Origin: Nonomuraea angiospora
GTDB taxonomy: Bacteria; Actinomycetota; Actinomycetes; Streptosporangiales; Streptosporangiaceae
Direction: 5' to 3'
DNA: 64,000 nucleotides
Assembly (NCBI RefSeq): GCF_014873145.1
Contig: NZ_JADBEK010000001.1
Coordinates: 10,478,001 to 10,542,000 of the forward strand
The notes under the pieces were generated by a model, which ran no database searches, was not told the DNA's origin, and was given only the letters and a program-made list of their open reading frames with translations. The position numbers and the translations under genes are program-made. This document shows positions 33,274-42,515 of the stretch, piece by piece (position 1 is the stretch's first letter; every line of letters starts with the position of its first letter).

Positions 33274-35256
33274 CTAGCCGCCGACGTGGATGCCGGGCCG
33301 CTTGTCGGGGTCGGGCTCGCTCTTGCGCAGGATCTCGCGTACGACCGGCGCCGTGTCGCCGCGGCCGAGGATGAGATAGCGGAACAGGTGCACCAGCGGC
33401 GAGCCCTCCGCCCACGCGAAGTAGCAGTGCGGCCGCACGCCCGCGGCGTCGCGGAGCGCGAGCAGGACGGCGGCGATGGCGTTGGGCGCGGCCGGGCTCT
33501 GCGCGCGCAGGATGCGGTACTTGTCCACCTCCACCCCGCGCACGTGGAGCGCGTCGCTGAAGTCGGACGGGTCGATGACGTCGATCTCCAGGAACAGGAT
33601 GTCCGCCCGGCCCGGGACCGGGTTGACCCCGCGCTGCTCGGCCTCCTTCTCAGCGTACTCGGCCGCGTCACCCGCCTGGCGGCGGTTGGCGATGATGTTG
33701 AGGGCGCCGTCGTAGTCGAGCGAGTCGGCGATGAACCGCCGCGCCGCCTCGTCGAACTCGATCCGGTCGGCCCGCAGTTCGGTCGTCCGCGAGACGCGCG
33801 AGATCAGCGAGATGGCGATGATGCCCAGGATGAACAGCGCGGAGATGGCGATGCCGTCGGGCTTCTCCCGGATGTTCTCCACCAGCGCGTACACCAGCAC
33901 CAGGGTGAGCACCGTGAAGCCGGCCGCGGCGGCCCGCTGGCGGCGGCGGATCGCCGAGATCGTCACCGCGACCGCGCCGGAGACCATCATGGCCAGGATG
34001 CCCGTGGCGTACGCGCCGGCCTGGGCGTCCACGTCGGCGTCGAAGGCGATGGTGAGCACCACGCAGATGCCCGTGTAGACCAGCACCACGGGCCGCACGG
34101 CGCGGCCCCAGTCGGGCGCCATGCCGTAGGAGGGCAGGTAGCGCGGCACGATGTTGATCAGGCCGGCCATCGCGGAGGCCCCGGCGAACCACAGGATGAG
34201 GATCGTGCTGATGTCGTAGACCGTGCCGAACATCTCGCCGAGCCGCTCGTGCGCCAGATAGGCCAGCGCCCTGCCGTTGGCCTCGCCGCCGGGCCGGAAC
34301 TTCTCGGCCGGGATGAGCACCGTGGTCACGAAGCTGGTCGCGATCAGGTAGACGCTCATGATGAGCGCGGCGCAGGTGAGCAGCTTGCGCGTGTTGGCGA
34401 CGCGGGACTCGAGCCGCTCCTCGGCGGTCTTGCCGGCGGCGGCCACCAGCGGCATCATGCTGACGCCCGTCTCGAACCCCGAAAGGCCCAGCACGAGCAG
34501 CGGGAAGGCGAGGACGGCCGGCCCGATGAGGCCGCCGAAGCCGCCCGTGCCGCTGGTCAGCGCGTCGGTCCAGCGGGAGAGCGCGTCCGGGGAGGTGAAG
34601 ACCTCGCCCAGGCCGACGGCGACGACGACGGCGTTCAGCACGAGGAAGATCGCGACCAGCGGGATGGCCACGCCGACCGCCTCGCTGAACCCGAGCAGGA
34701 ACACCCCGCCCAGCACCAGCAGCAGCACCACGGTCAGCAGGACCTCGTGGCCGTGCAGGAAGCTCGGGAAGAACGGGTTCTCCACGACGTGCACGGACGC
34801 GTCTGCCGCCGACAGCGTGATCGTGATGATCCACGACGTGGCCACGAACCCCAGCAGCACCAGCACGAACAGCTTGCCCCGCCAGAACGGCAGCAGCCGC
34901 TCCAGCATCGCCACGGAGCCCTGCCCGTGCGGGCTCTCCCGGGCCACCCGCCGGTACATCGGCAGCATGCCCAGCAGCGTCAGCGCCACGATGAGCAGCG
35001 TGGCCAGCGGCGATAAAGCGCCGGCCGCCAGGGCGGCGATGGCGGGCAGGTAGGCCAGCGTGGAGAAGTAGTCGACGCCGGTCAGGCACATGACCTTCCA
35101 CCAGGCCTGCGGCTCGGCGTGCCCCTCGGTCGTCTCCGGGCCCGTCGGCTGCACGCGAAGCCGCAGCAGCCAGCGCGCCAGGCCGTTGGACGGGGGCGCT
35201 GGAGGGGTCGGGCTTTCGACGACCGCGGGGATCGCGCGCCCACCGGTACCGCTCAC
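33274..35256 (-). CDS. APC-superfamily amino acid permease with C-terminal cytosolic domain
   Basis: 660 aa from GTG at 35256, chosen because AGAGGAA lies about 7 nt upstream; a GTG at 35286 is also in frame. About twelve hydrophobic spans cover residues 60-480 (starting [20 protein letters not shown], with [16 protein letters not shown] in the middle). A soluble C-terminal domain of about 180 aa follows (from [20 protein letters not shown]). The family transports amino acids or potassium; the substrate is not readable. The soluble tail could bind a ligand and regulate gating. Confidence 0.85.
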   Translation of the reverse strand: MSGTGGRAIPAVVESPTPPAPPSNGLARWLLRLRVQPTGPETTEGHAEPQAWWKVMCLTGVDYFSTLAYLPAIAALAAGALSPLATLLIVALTLLGMLPMYRRVARESPHGQGSVAMLERLLPFWRGKLFVLVLLGFVATSWIITITLSAADASVHVVENPFFPSFLHGHEVLLTVVLLLVLGGVFLLGFSEAVGVAIPLVAIFLVLNAVVVAVGLGEVFTSPDALSRWTDALTSGTGGFGGLIGPAVLAFPLLVLGLSGFETGVSMMPLVAAAGKTAEERLESRVANTRKLLTCAALIMSVYLIATSFVTTVLIPAEKFRPGGEANGRALAYLAHERLGEMFGTVYDISTILILWFAGASAMAGLINIVPRYLPSYGMAPDWGRAVRPVVLVYTGICVVLTIAFDADVDAQAGAYATGILAMMVSGAVAVTISAIRRRQRAAAAGFTVLTLVLVYALVENIREKPDGIAISALFILGIIAISLISRVSRTTELRADRIEFDEAARRFIADSLDYDGALNIIANRRQAGDAAEYAEKEAEQRGVNPVPGRADILFLEIDVIDPSDFSDALHVRGVEVDKYRILRAQSPAAPNAIAAVLLALRDAAGVRPHCYFAWAEGSPLVHLFRYLILGRGDTAPVVREILRKSEPDPDKRPGIHVGG

Positions 35257-35361
35257 CGGATCTTCCTCTCTCGTGGAGAAACGCACCCCACCCTAGGGGG
35301 TCCGGTACGGTATCACGCGGCTGGTCCCGCGAATCCAGCCACCACACGCCGTGCGCAGGGT

Positions 35362-35844
35362 TCAGGCACCGTCCTTGTCGGAGTCGGCGGAGAAGACGAT
35401 GGCCCCGAGGTAGCCGTCGTCCTCCTGGGTGATCTTCATGAGCATGCTGTCGTCGTAGAGCCCGGCCGCGTCGCAGTGCCAGATCTCCACGACCGCGTTG
35501 CCCAGCGGCTTGCACGTCTCGCTGTCCTGCACCTTGATGGCCACCCGCAGCCGCACGCCCTGCTTGTCCTCGCGGATGTCGCTGCGGATCTTGTCGGCGT
35601 CGAAGTAGTAGGGGCCCTGCGTCGTGGTGCCGGTCAGCTTGCAGGTGCCGGCCCCTTCGAACAGCGAGGTGAGGTCCGCGGCCGTGGTGGCGGCCGGCGT
35701 CACGCTCGCGCCCGTGGACGTCGTGACGGTCGCCGTGCCCTCGGCGCTCGAACAGGCCACCAGCAGGCTGCCGAGCCCGAGCGAGCTGATGCCGGCGAAC
35801 AGCCGTCGCCGGCTGACGCGCTGACCTTCGTGATCGTGTCCCAC
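35362..35844 (-). CDS. degenerate intradiol dioxygenase-like Tat lipoprotein (internal deletion)
   Basis: 160 aa from GTG at 35844. The N-terminus is nearly identical to the 259-aa neighbour: Tat motif SRRRLFAGISSLGLG, then here a lipobox LLVAC (Cys31), and the intradiol core TTQGPYYFDADKIRSDIRED, VVEIWHCDAAGLY. After Tyr130 it jumps directly to the C-terminal strand (DDGYLGAIVFSADSD), lacking about 115 residues present in the paralog. That loss removes the second tyrosine and both histidine iron ligands, so catalysis is unlikely. The reading frame is intact, so it may be retained as a secreted binding protein. Confidence 0.85.
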   Translation of the reverse strand: MGHDHEGQRVSRRRLFAGISSLGLGSLLVACSSAEGTATVTTSTGASVTPAATTAADLTSLFEGAGTCKLTGTTTQGPYYFDADKIRSDIREDKQGVRLRVAIKVQDSETCKPLGNAVVEIWHCDAAGLYDDSMLMKITQEDDGYLGAIVFSADSDKDGA

Positions 35845-35952
35845 TGTGGTGTCCTTGTCCGGGATGCGGTGATGTTCCGGACCTCACCGTAGGACGGGAC
35901 CTCTTGGGACCTCCTTCACCGCGGATGAAGTTCTCATGAGTCGGGGACGGGG

Positions 35953-36732
35953 TCAGCCGCCGTTCCGATCGGAGTCGGCGGACAGGATGATCGTGCCCAG
36001 GTAGCCGTCGCCGTCCTGGATGACCTGCAGCATCATGCCGTCCCTGAAGATGTTGTCGGCGCTGTTGAAGGTGTCGCGCCCGGTGTGCGCCGCGTAGGGC
36101 GGCGTCGCCAGCACCTTGGCGTTGAGCGCGTCGTCGAACATGATCTGCGTGTTCAGCACGCGCCGGTCGCTGAAGTGGACCATGGTGTGGATGTGGACCG
36201 TGCGGCCGGGATACCAGCCCGGCCAGATGGTGGTGAACTCCACGATGCCGTCGCTGTTGGTGACCTGCGCGCCGCGCAGGTAGCGGGAGTCGTCCGAGGG
36301 CTTCATGTCGCTCATGAAGGCCACGTCGGTGAAGCCGCCCGGGGGAGGGCCGCTGGCGGCGTCGTCCTTCGACTCCTTCTCCGCCCCCGAGTAGACCCCC
36401 GCGGCGTCGCAGTGCCAGATCTCCACGACGGCGTTGCCCATGGCCGAGCACGTCTCGCTGTCCTGCACCCTGATGCCCATCCGCAGCCGCACGCCCGGCT
36501 TGTTCTCTCGGATGTCGCTGCGGATCTTGTCGGCGTCGAAGTAGTAGGGGCCCTGCGTCGCGCTCGGGGTCAGCTTGCACACGCGCGAGCCGGCGAGCAG
36601 CGAGGCGAGATCCCCGGTCGCTGCCCCCGCGCGGGCGCCGGGCGCCGACAGTACGGCGCCGAGCCCGAGCGAGCTGATGCCGGCGATCAGCCGCCGCCGG
36701 CTGACCCGCTGACCTTCGTGATCGTGTCCCAC
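35953..36732 (-). CDS. Tat-exported intradiol ring-cleavage dioxygenase-like protein
   Basis: 259 aa from GTG at 36732, with AAGGA upstream. Twin-arginine signal SRRRLIAGISSLGLG followed by AVLSAPGARAG. The intradiol core has all four non-heme Fe(III) ligands: Tyr114 in WHCDAAGVY, Tyr174 in GWYPGR, and His180 and His182 in VHIHTMVH. Related cytosolic enzymes open catechol or protocatechuate rings; this exported branch probably acts on lignin-derived or plant aromatics outside the cell, which fits the polysaccharide-degradation genes next door. Substrate is inference. Confidence 0.88.
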   Translation of the reverse strand: MGHDHEGQRVSRRRLIAGISSLGLGAVLSAPGARAGAATGDLASLLAGSRVCKLTPSATQGPYYFDADKIRSDIRENKPGVRLRMGIRVQDSETCSAMGNAVVEIWHCDAAGVYSGAEKESKDDAASGPPPGGFTDVAFMSDMKPSDDSRYLRGAQVTNSDGIVEFTTIWPGWYPGRTVHIHTMVHFSDRRVLNTQIMFDDALNAKVLATPPYAAHTGRDTFNSADNIFRDGMMLQVIQDGDGYLGTIILSADSDRNGG

Positions 36733-37058
36733 TGGAGTTCCTTCTGGCGTTCCTTCACTCAGACGAACCTCTCACGGGAGGGCGGCCTTTCAGCGGAGGC
36801 GCGGCCTGCGTCTGATGACATTTCAGTCGAAACCCTTTTCGGTGATATGAAACTGTAACCAGCGGCTCGCGAGCTGATCAGCGACGGTCGGGCCAGATAG
36901 GTCCAGTTGGAAGGCACTGCACACAGTTGCAGTGGCCGATTGACAGTCCCTGTCCGGCCGGTCTACTTTCCCGAAAACCTTTTAGGTTCACCGCTTCGAT
37001 CCCTGTCCGTGATGTTAGCGCTAACAGAAGCAATCGCTAGATTGTAAGGGGCGAACAC
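36733..37058. promoter_or_regulatory. intergenic control region of the GH43 operon and the divergent dioxygenase
   Basis: No gene is seen in these 326 bp. They hold AACCT-TTT-AGGTT (36976-36988), the perfect palindrome described separately at 37013-37026, and GCAATCGCTAGATTG (37030-37044) with CAATC/GATTG arms. The last shares GCAATCGCT with sites near the pectinase and xylanase genes. Confidence 0.55.
37013..37026. promoter_or_regulatory. perfect LacI-type operator palindrome
   Basis: TGTTAGCGCTAACA is a perfect 14-bp palindrome with the central CG typical of LacI/GalR-family sites. It ends 32 bp before the ATG of the GH43 gene, a position suited to repression of the GH43 operon. Confidence 0.75.
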
Positions 37059-38450
37059 ATGAGACGACGCTGGGCAGCGGCCCTCACCGCGGCACTCGTG
37101 CTCATCCTCGGCAACGCGACGCCCGCGTACGCGGGCGCGCCGATCACCACCGCGATCTACACGGCCGACCCGGCCGCGCTGGTCGTGGGCGACACCCTGT
37201 ACCTCTACACAGGCCACGACGAGGCCCCGGCGGGCGGCACCAACTTCGTCATGCGCGACTGGCACGTCTTCACCTCGACCGACGCCACCAACTTCACCGA
37301 CCAGGGCGCCAAGCTCTCGATCTCGAACTTCTCCTGGGCGGGCGCCGACGCCTGGGCGGGCGAGGTCGAGCGCGGCGCCGACGGCAAGTACTACTGGTAC
37401 GTCCCCGTCAACGGCAACGGCGCCGGCTGGATGGACATCGGCGTGGCCGTCGGCGACACCCCGACCGGCCCGTTCCGCGACGCCAAGGGCGGCCCGCTGA
37501 TCAGCGACAGCACCCCCAACTCCTCGCCCCTCAACATCGACCCCACCGTCTTCACCGACGACGACGGCCAGGTCTACATGTACTGGGGCTCCTACTACGG
37601 CCTGCGCGCGGCCAAGCTCAACGCCAACATGACCTCGCTCAACGGCTCGGTCGTCACCCCGAGCGGCGTGTCGAACTTCTGGGAGGCCCCCTGGATGTTC
37701 AAGCGCAACGGCGTCTACTACCTCGCCTACGCGGCCAACGACTCGGCCTGCTCCGCGCCGGGCTACGCCTGCATCAGGTATGCCACCGCCAGCAACCCGC
37801 TCGGGCCCTGGACGCACCGCGGCGTCGTGCTCGACCAGGTCAGCTCGACCACCAACCACCCGGCGATCATCGAGTACAAGGGCCAGTGGTACATGGTCTA
37901 CCACAACGCCGCAGCCCCGGGCGGAGGCAACTTCCGCCGCTCGGTGACCATCGACAAGCTCTACTTCAACGCCGACGGCACCATGCAGAAGGTCGTCCAG
38001 ACCTCCGGCGGCCCCACCACCCCGGGCAACCTGGCGACCGGCGCGACCCCGTACACCTCGTACGTCTCGCCCTGGGAGACGCTCGGGGCGATCAATGACG
38101 GCTACACCCCGGCGAACTCGGCCGACCACAGCCACGGCGCCTACGGCAACTGGGACCACCAGGGCACCGAGTGGATCGAGTACCGCTGGCCCACCGCCCA
38201 GAACGTCTCCAGGATCCAGACCTACTGGTTCGACGACGACCAGGGCATCGACCTGCCGGCCTCCTGCCAGGTGCAGTACTGGAACGGCAGCGCCTACGTC
38301 AACGTGCCCGGCCAGTCGTCCTGCGGCGTGGCGGGCAACACGTTCAACACCACGACGTTCACCTCGGTCAACACCACCCGGTTGCGGCTGAACATCACCT
38401 CCAAGTCCGGCTTCTCGACCGGTGTGCTCGAATGGAGGGCCTTCTCATGA
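37059..38450 (+). CDS. secreted GH43 glycosidase with C-terminal F5/8-like carbohydrate-binding module
   Basis: 463 aa. Signal peptide MRRRWAAALTAALVLILGNA, then TPAYA, with cleavage before GAPITT. The five-bladed GH43 domain (about 28-320) shows the three acidic residues: Asp in YTADPAALV (base), Asp in NIDPTVFTDD (pKa modulator) and Glu in FWEAPWMFKRNG (acid). Such enzymes are arabinofuranosidases, xylosidases or arabinanases. A C-terminal discoidin-like module (about 325-463) starts NLATGATPYTSYVSPWETLG. The same module type occurs in the next gene. It overlaps that gene by 4 nt and lies behind a LacI-type palindrome. Confidence 0.92.
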   Translation: MRRRWAAALTAALVLILGNATPAYAGAPITTAIYTADPAALVVGDTLYLYTGHDEAPAGGTNFVMRDWHVFTSTDATNFTDQGAKLSISNFSWAGADAWAGEVERGADGKYYWYVPVNGNGAGWMDIGVAVGDTPTGPFRDAKGGPLISDSTPNSSPLNIDPTVFTDDDGQVYMYWGSYYGLRAAKLNANMTSLNGSVVTPSGVSNFWEAPWMFKRNGVYYLAYAANDSACSAPGYACIRYATASNPLGPWTHRGVVLDQVSSTTNHPAIIEYKGQWYMVYHNAAAPGGGNFRRSVTIDKLYFNADGTMQKVVQTSGGPTTPGNLATGATPYTSYVSPWETLGAINDGYTPANSADHSHGAYGNWDHQGTEWIEYRWPTAQNVSRIQTYWFDDDQGIDLPASCQVQYWNGSAYVNVPGQSSCGVAGNTFNTTTFTSVNTTRLRLNITSKSGFSTGVLEWRAFS

Positions 38451-41400
38451 GGCGCGCCCTGTTAGCCCTGCTGCTCGTGGTCGGAATGCTCGTCGCCGGT
38501 GCTCCGGCGCACGCGGACCAGACCATCGGCTACCCGACCTTCAGCGGCCCGGCCGTCCCCGCCCCGCCGGGGTCGTACACGCCCGGCAACACGATGCAGG
38601 CCATCTACGACGCCGAGAGCTCCGGCACCGACTTCTGGATGGACCGGCTGCTGTCCCGCTCGGGCAACGACCCGGCCGGCACGTGGCTCATGACGCGCGG
38701 CCGGGCGCTGTTCATGAAGACCCACACGCCCGGCACGCTCGGCTTCGCCGGGCAGGTGGCGTACTGGGAGAGCATCAACAACAACAACGCCTTCACCGTC
38801 GCCGTCACCCCCGGCACCTTCACCGAGCAGGTGAACTCGCGCTGGCAGGCGCCCAGCTACTGGAAGAGCCGGCACACCAGCGGCTCGATCACGATCGACC
38901 AGACGAAGTTCATCACCGACAACAACGTGGCCGTGGCCAACCTGGCCATCACCAACGGCGGCTCCGCCTCGACGACGCTGCAACTGCGGGCCACCTCCCC
39001 GTACGCCACCAGCGGCAGCGGCAGCGAGCTGACCGGCCAGGTGAACGCCTACAACAACCTCACCACCATCTACCCGAGGCTGACCGGTGACGGGTTCACC
39101 GTCTCCAGCGGCGGGCTGAACAGGTCCGTCACGATCGCCCCCGGGGCGACGACGACCGTCAAGGTCGTCATGGGCTTCGTCACCAACGAGATCCCGGCCT
39201 CCCGCACCGACTACGACGCCTACGCCGGCTACACGCCCGCCACCGCGTTCGCCACGCACGTGCGCGCCTACAACAAGTGGTGGGCCGACAACATCCCCTA
39301 CATCGACGTGCCCGAGCCCGGCATCAAGAAGAACATCTACTACCGCTGGTGGCTGATGCGCTTCAACCACCTGGACGCGGACATCCCCGGGCAGACCTTC
39401 CAGTTCCCGACCTCCGTCGAGGGCGCGCTGGGCTACAACAACGCGATCGCGCTGACCCAGCCCATGCACATCGACGACCTCAAGTACCTGCGTAACCCGA
39501 TCTACTCGTACGGCGACTGGCTGAGCGTCGGGCAGATCTCCAAGAACGGCCGCTTCCTGGACAACCCCGGCGACCCGGAGAACTGGTCGAACAGCTACAC
39601 GCAGTACATCGCCGAGGCGGCCTGGAAGAGCTACCAGATCCACGGCGGCCAGCCCGCCATCGCCGCGAACCTGGCCCGCTACGCCGAGCAGGACGTCAAG
39701 GGCCAGCTCTCCTACTACGACCACGACAACAACAAGCTCATCGAGTACGACTGGGGCGCCCTGACCGGCAACGACGCCGACGCCGTGTCCTTCCACTGGA
39801 AGCCGGGCAACATGGACCGCGCCGAGGCCGCCTACCAGTACAGCGGGGCGCTGGCCGCCGCGCAGGCGTACGAGGCGACCGGCAACACGGCCAAGGCCAA
39901 CGAGATGCGCACGCTGGCCACGCAGATCCAGAACGCCATCGTCAACGTGCTGTGGAACCCGAACCGGCAGCTCTTCGAGCACCGGCTGAAGTCCACCAAC
40001 GAATGGGTGCCGTGGAAGGAGATCAACAACTACTACCCGTTCGCCGTCGGCGCGATCCCCAACACCTCCACCTACAAGCAGGCCCTGCGCCTGTTCGACG
40101 ACCCGGCGCAGTATCCGATCTTCCCCTTCTACACCGCCAACCAGGCCGACAAGGCGGCCTCGGGCACCGGCAGCAACAACTTCTCCACGATCAACTCCAC
40201 GGTGCAGTTCCGCCTGCTCTCCTCGGTGCTGCGGAACTACTCCAACGAGTGGATCGACGCGACCTGGTACAAGAAGCTGCTCTACTGGAACGCCTGGGCG
40301 CAGTACATCAACGGCAACACCCAGTGGCCGGACGCCAACGAGTTCTGGGCCGACTGGAACGGCTCGTCCATCACGTACCGCTCGTGGATCCACCACAACA
40401 TCCTGGGCAGCAGCAACTGGACCGTGATCGAGGACGTCGCCGGCCTGCGCCCGCGCAACGACGCCAAGGTGGAGCTCTCGCCGATCAACATCGGCTGGAG
40501 CCACTTCACCGTCAACAACCTGCGCTACCGCAACGCCGACCTGACCATCGTCTGGGACGACCCGTCCGACGGCGTCGTGCGCTACCCCGGCGTCCCCGAG
40601 GGCTACTCGATCTACATCAACGGCAACCGGGCGGCCACGGTGTCGTCGCTGGTGCCGTTCACGTGGGACCCGGCCACCGGTGACGTCACCACCAGCGGGT
40701 CCGTCACCTACCACGTGGCCGTGCCCGGGCTGCAGGCGCCCGCGCAGGTCACCCAGAACAGCGCCCGCATGGTCGACATGCTGGCCAAGGCCGGCGTCGA
40801 CCTGACCGCCAACCTCACCAACCTCGCCGCCGGCGCCACCGCCACGGCCTCCACCACCGCCTCGGGCAGCACCACCGCGGGCGCGGTGGACGGCTTCCCG
40901 ATCAACGAGCCGTTCTGGGGTGGCACGACCGCCGGGCAGGACTGGTACGAGCTGAACTTCGGCTCCGCCAAGACGGTCAACGAGGTGCGGCTCTACTTCA
41001 AGGACAGCCGCCCGGCCAGCGCCACCTACCGGGCGCCGGCGTCGTACGACATCCAGTACTACAACGGCAGCGCCTGGGTGAGCGTGCCCGGCCAGGCCAA
41101 GACGCCGTCCGCGCCGCGGGCCAACTACAACGTGGTGCAGTTCTCCGCGGTCAGCACGCAGCGCCTGCGGGTGCTGGCCACGGCCGCCTCCGGGGCCAGG
41201 ACCGGCCTCACCGAGATCAAGGTCTTCAACCGGGGCGGGACGCAGCAGCCGAACCCCACCAACCTGGCGTCGTCGGCCACGCCGTCGGCGTCGAACACCT
41301 CGTCGTGGGAGAGCGTGGCCGCGGTCAACGACGGGATCGACCCGCCGTCGTCCAACGACACCGTCAACCCGCGCTGGGGCTGCTGGCCGGAGACCGGGCA

Positions 41401-41686
41401 GCAGTGGGTGGACCTGACCTGGGGCTCGGCCCAGAACCTGAACCGCGCCGAGGTGTACTTCTTCGATGACGACGAGGGGATCGACATGCCCGCGTCGTGG
41501 AAGCTGCAGTACTGGAACGGCAGCGCGTACGTGGACGTGCCGGGCGCGTCGGCGTACACGCTGACCAAGAACGCCTACAACAGCGTCACCTTCAACGCCA
41601 CGAGCACGACCCGCCTGCGGGTGCTGCTCACCGGCAACGGCAGCAATTCGGTCGGCCTCCTGGAGGTCAAGGCCTACGGTCCGTGA
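38447..41686 (+). CDS. large secreted MGH1-like glycoside hydrolase with two discoidin-like modules
   Basis: 1079 aa from ATG at 38447 (ATGA overlap with GH43). Signal peptide MRRALLALLLVVGMLVAGAP, then AHA, with cleavage before DQTIGY. Residues about 30-270 form a beta-rich N-domain; about 280-690 form an (alpha/alpha)6 catalytic region (KKNIYYRWWLMRFNHLDADI, SYGDWLSVGQ, WRSWIHHN-type segment as YRSWIHHNILGSSNW). Two C-terminal F5/8-like modules follow (about 800-935 and 945-1079), the last closely resembling that of GH43 (FFDDDEGIDMPASW). The exact GH family is uncertain; a debranching exo-enzyme for plant polysaccharide is likely. Confidence 0.75.
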   Translation: MRRALLALLLVVGMLVAGAPAHADQTIGYPTFSGPAVPAPPGSYTPGNTMQAIYDAESSGTDFWMDRLLSRSGNDPAGTWLMTRGRALFMKTHTPGTLGFAGQVAYWESINNNNAFTVAVTPGTFTEQVNSRWQAPSYWKSRHTSGSITIDQTKFITDNNVAVANLAITNGGSASTTLQLRATSPYATSGSGSELTGQVNAYNNLTTIYPRLTGDGFTVSSGGLNRSVTIAPGATTTVKVVMGFVTNEIPASRTDYDAYAGYTPATAFATHVRAYNKWWADNIPYIDVPEPGIKKNIYYRWWLMRFNHLDADIPGQTFQFPTSVEGALGYNNAIALTQPMHIDDLKYLRNPIYSYGDWLSVGQISKNGRFLDNPGDPENWSNSYTQYIAEAAWKSYQIHGGQPAIAANLARYAEQDVKGQLSYYDHDNNKLIEYDWGALTGNDADAVSFHWKPGNMDRAEAAYQYSGALAAAQAYEATGNTAKANEMRTLATQIQNAIVNVLWNPNRQLFEHRLKSTNEWVPWKEINNYYPFAVGAIPNTSTYKQALRLFDDPAQYPIFPFYTANQADKAASGTGSNNFSTINSTVQFRLLSSVLRNYSNEWIDATWYKKLLYWNAWAQYINGNTQWPDANEFWADWNGSSITYRSWIHHNILGSSNWTVIEDVAGLRPRNDAKVELSPINIGWSHFTVNNLRYRNADLTIVWDDPSDGVVRYPGVPEGYSIYINGNRAATVSSLVPFTWDPATGDVTTSGSVTYHVAVPGLQAPAQVTQNSARMVDMLAKAGVDLTANLTNLAAGATATASTTASGSTTAGAVDGFPINEPFWGGTTAGQDWYELNFGSAKTVNEVRLYFKDSRPASATYRAPASYDIQYYNGSAWVSVPGQAKTPSAPRANYNVVQFSAVSTQRLRVLATAASGARTGLTEIKVFNRGGTQQPNPTNLASSATPSASNTSSWESVAAVNDGIDPPSSNDTVNPRWGCWPETGQQWVDLTWGSAQNLNRAEVYFFDDDEGIDMPASWKLQYWNGSAYVDVPGASAYTLTKNAYNSVTFNATSTTRLRVLLTGNGSNSVGLLEVKAYGP

Positions 41687-41692
41687 CGCCGC

Positions 41693-41720
41693 GTGGGGGC
41701 GCGCCTCGGCGCGCCCCCAC
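41693..41720. terminator. strong bidirectional terminator hairpin
   Basis: GTGGGGGCGCGCC (41693-41705) pairs perfectly with GGCGCGCCCCCAC (41708-41720) with a 2-nt TC tip, followed by CCTTT. It lies between the convergent hydrolase operon and the SDR gene. Confidence 0.88.
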
Positions 41721-41724
41721 CCTT

Positions 41725-42447
41725 TCAGCGCTGCGCGGCCGGGCGGATGACCATCTCGTTCACGTCCACCTCCGTCGGCCGGCCGATCGCGTACGCGATG
41801 GCGTCGGCGATGGCCTCCGGCGGGATCGAAGCCGCCCGGTACACGCGCATCGCCTCCCGCGCCCCCGGCTCGGTGATCGTGTCGGCCAGCTCCGACTCCA
41901 CGACGCCCGGGGAGATCGTGGTGACCCGGATGCTCGGGTCCAGCTCCTGGCGCAGCCCCTCGGTGATCGCCCAGGCGGCGTACTTGGTGGCGCAGTAGAC
42001 CGCGGCCGTCGGCACCACCCCGTGCGCGCCGATCGAGGCGACGGTGACGAAGTGGCCGCCGCCCTGCCGCTGGAAGTGGGGCAGCGTCGCGGCGATGCCG
42101 TGCAGCAGGCCGCGCACGTTCACGTCGATCATCCGCTCCCACTCGTCCACCAGGAGCGAGTCCAGCCGGGACAGCGGCATCACGCCCGCGTTGCTGACGA
42201 GCACGTCCACCCGGCCGTGCCGCTTCGCGGCCGTGTCGGCGAACCTCGTGACGTCCTCGCGGTCCGTCACGTCGAGGCGGCACACCTCCACGCTGCCGCC
42301 CTCGTTCCTGATGCTCTCGGCGACGGCGGCCAGCCGGTCCTCGCGGCGGGCGCCGATGACCAGGTGGTGGCCCTCGCGGGCGAGGCGCAGCGCGGTGGCC
42401 TGCCCGATGCCGCTGCTGGCCCCGGTGACCAGGACGATCTTCTTCAT
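41725..42447 (-). CDS. short-chain dehydrogenase/reductase
   Basis: 240 aa from ATG at 42447, with GGAG 8 nt upstream. Classical SDR: cofactor motif VTGASSGIGQA (TGxxxGxG), NAGV in VLVSNAGVMPL, catalytic Ser in VASIGAHG and YxxxK in YCATKYAAW. Arg residues after the second strand (GARREDRL) favour NADP(H). It belongs to the YdfG-like classical group acting on hydroxy or keto compounds; the substrate is unknown. It is followed on the same strand upstream by a MmyB-type regulator, a common pair in actinomycetes in which the regulator controls the SDR. Confidence 0.92.
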   Translation of the reverse strand: MKKIVLVTGASSGIGQATALRLAREGHHLVIGARREDRLAAVAESIRNEGGSVEVCRLDVTDREDVTRFADTAAKRHGRVDVLVSNAGVMPLSRLDSLLVDEWERMIDVNVRGLLHGIAATLPHFQRQGGGHFVTVASIGAHGVVPTAAVYCATKYAAWAITEGLRQELDPSIRVTTISPGVVESELADTITEPGAREAMRVYRAASIPPEAIADAIAYAIGRPTEVDVNEMVIRPAAQR

Positions 42448-42515
42448 GGTGTGACTCCAGGTAGATGGGCATGGCGAAATGGCGCCCCGGCGGGGCGCGG
42501 TCAGCGAAGGGTGGT

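Noticed and set aside
29346..33671. 1441-codon minus-strand frame opposite the phosphotransferase and kinase-like genes
   Set aside because: Shadow of real plus-strand genes with recognised domains; composition is low-complexity Arg/Gly/His/Gln.
38462..42472. 1336-codon minus-strand frame opposite the MGH1-like gene
   Set aside because: Shadow frame. It crosses a perfect terminator hairpin and the SDR gene in the wrong frame.
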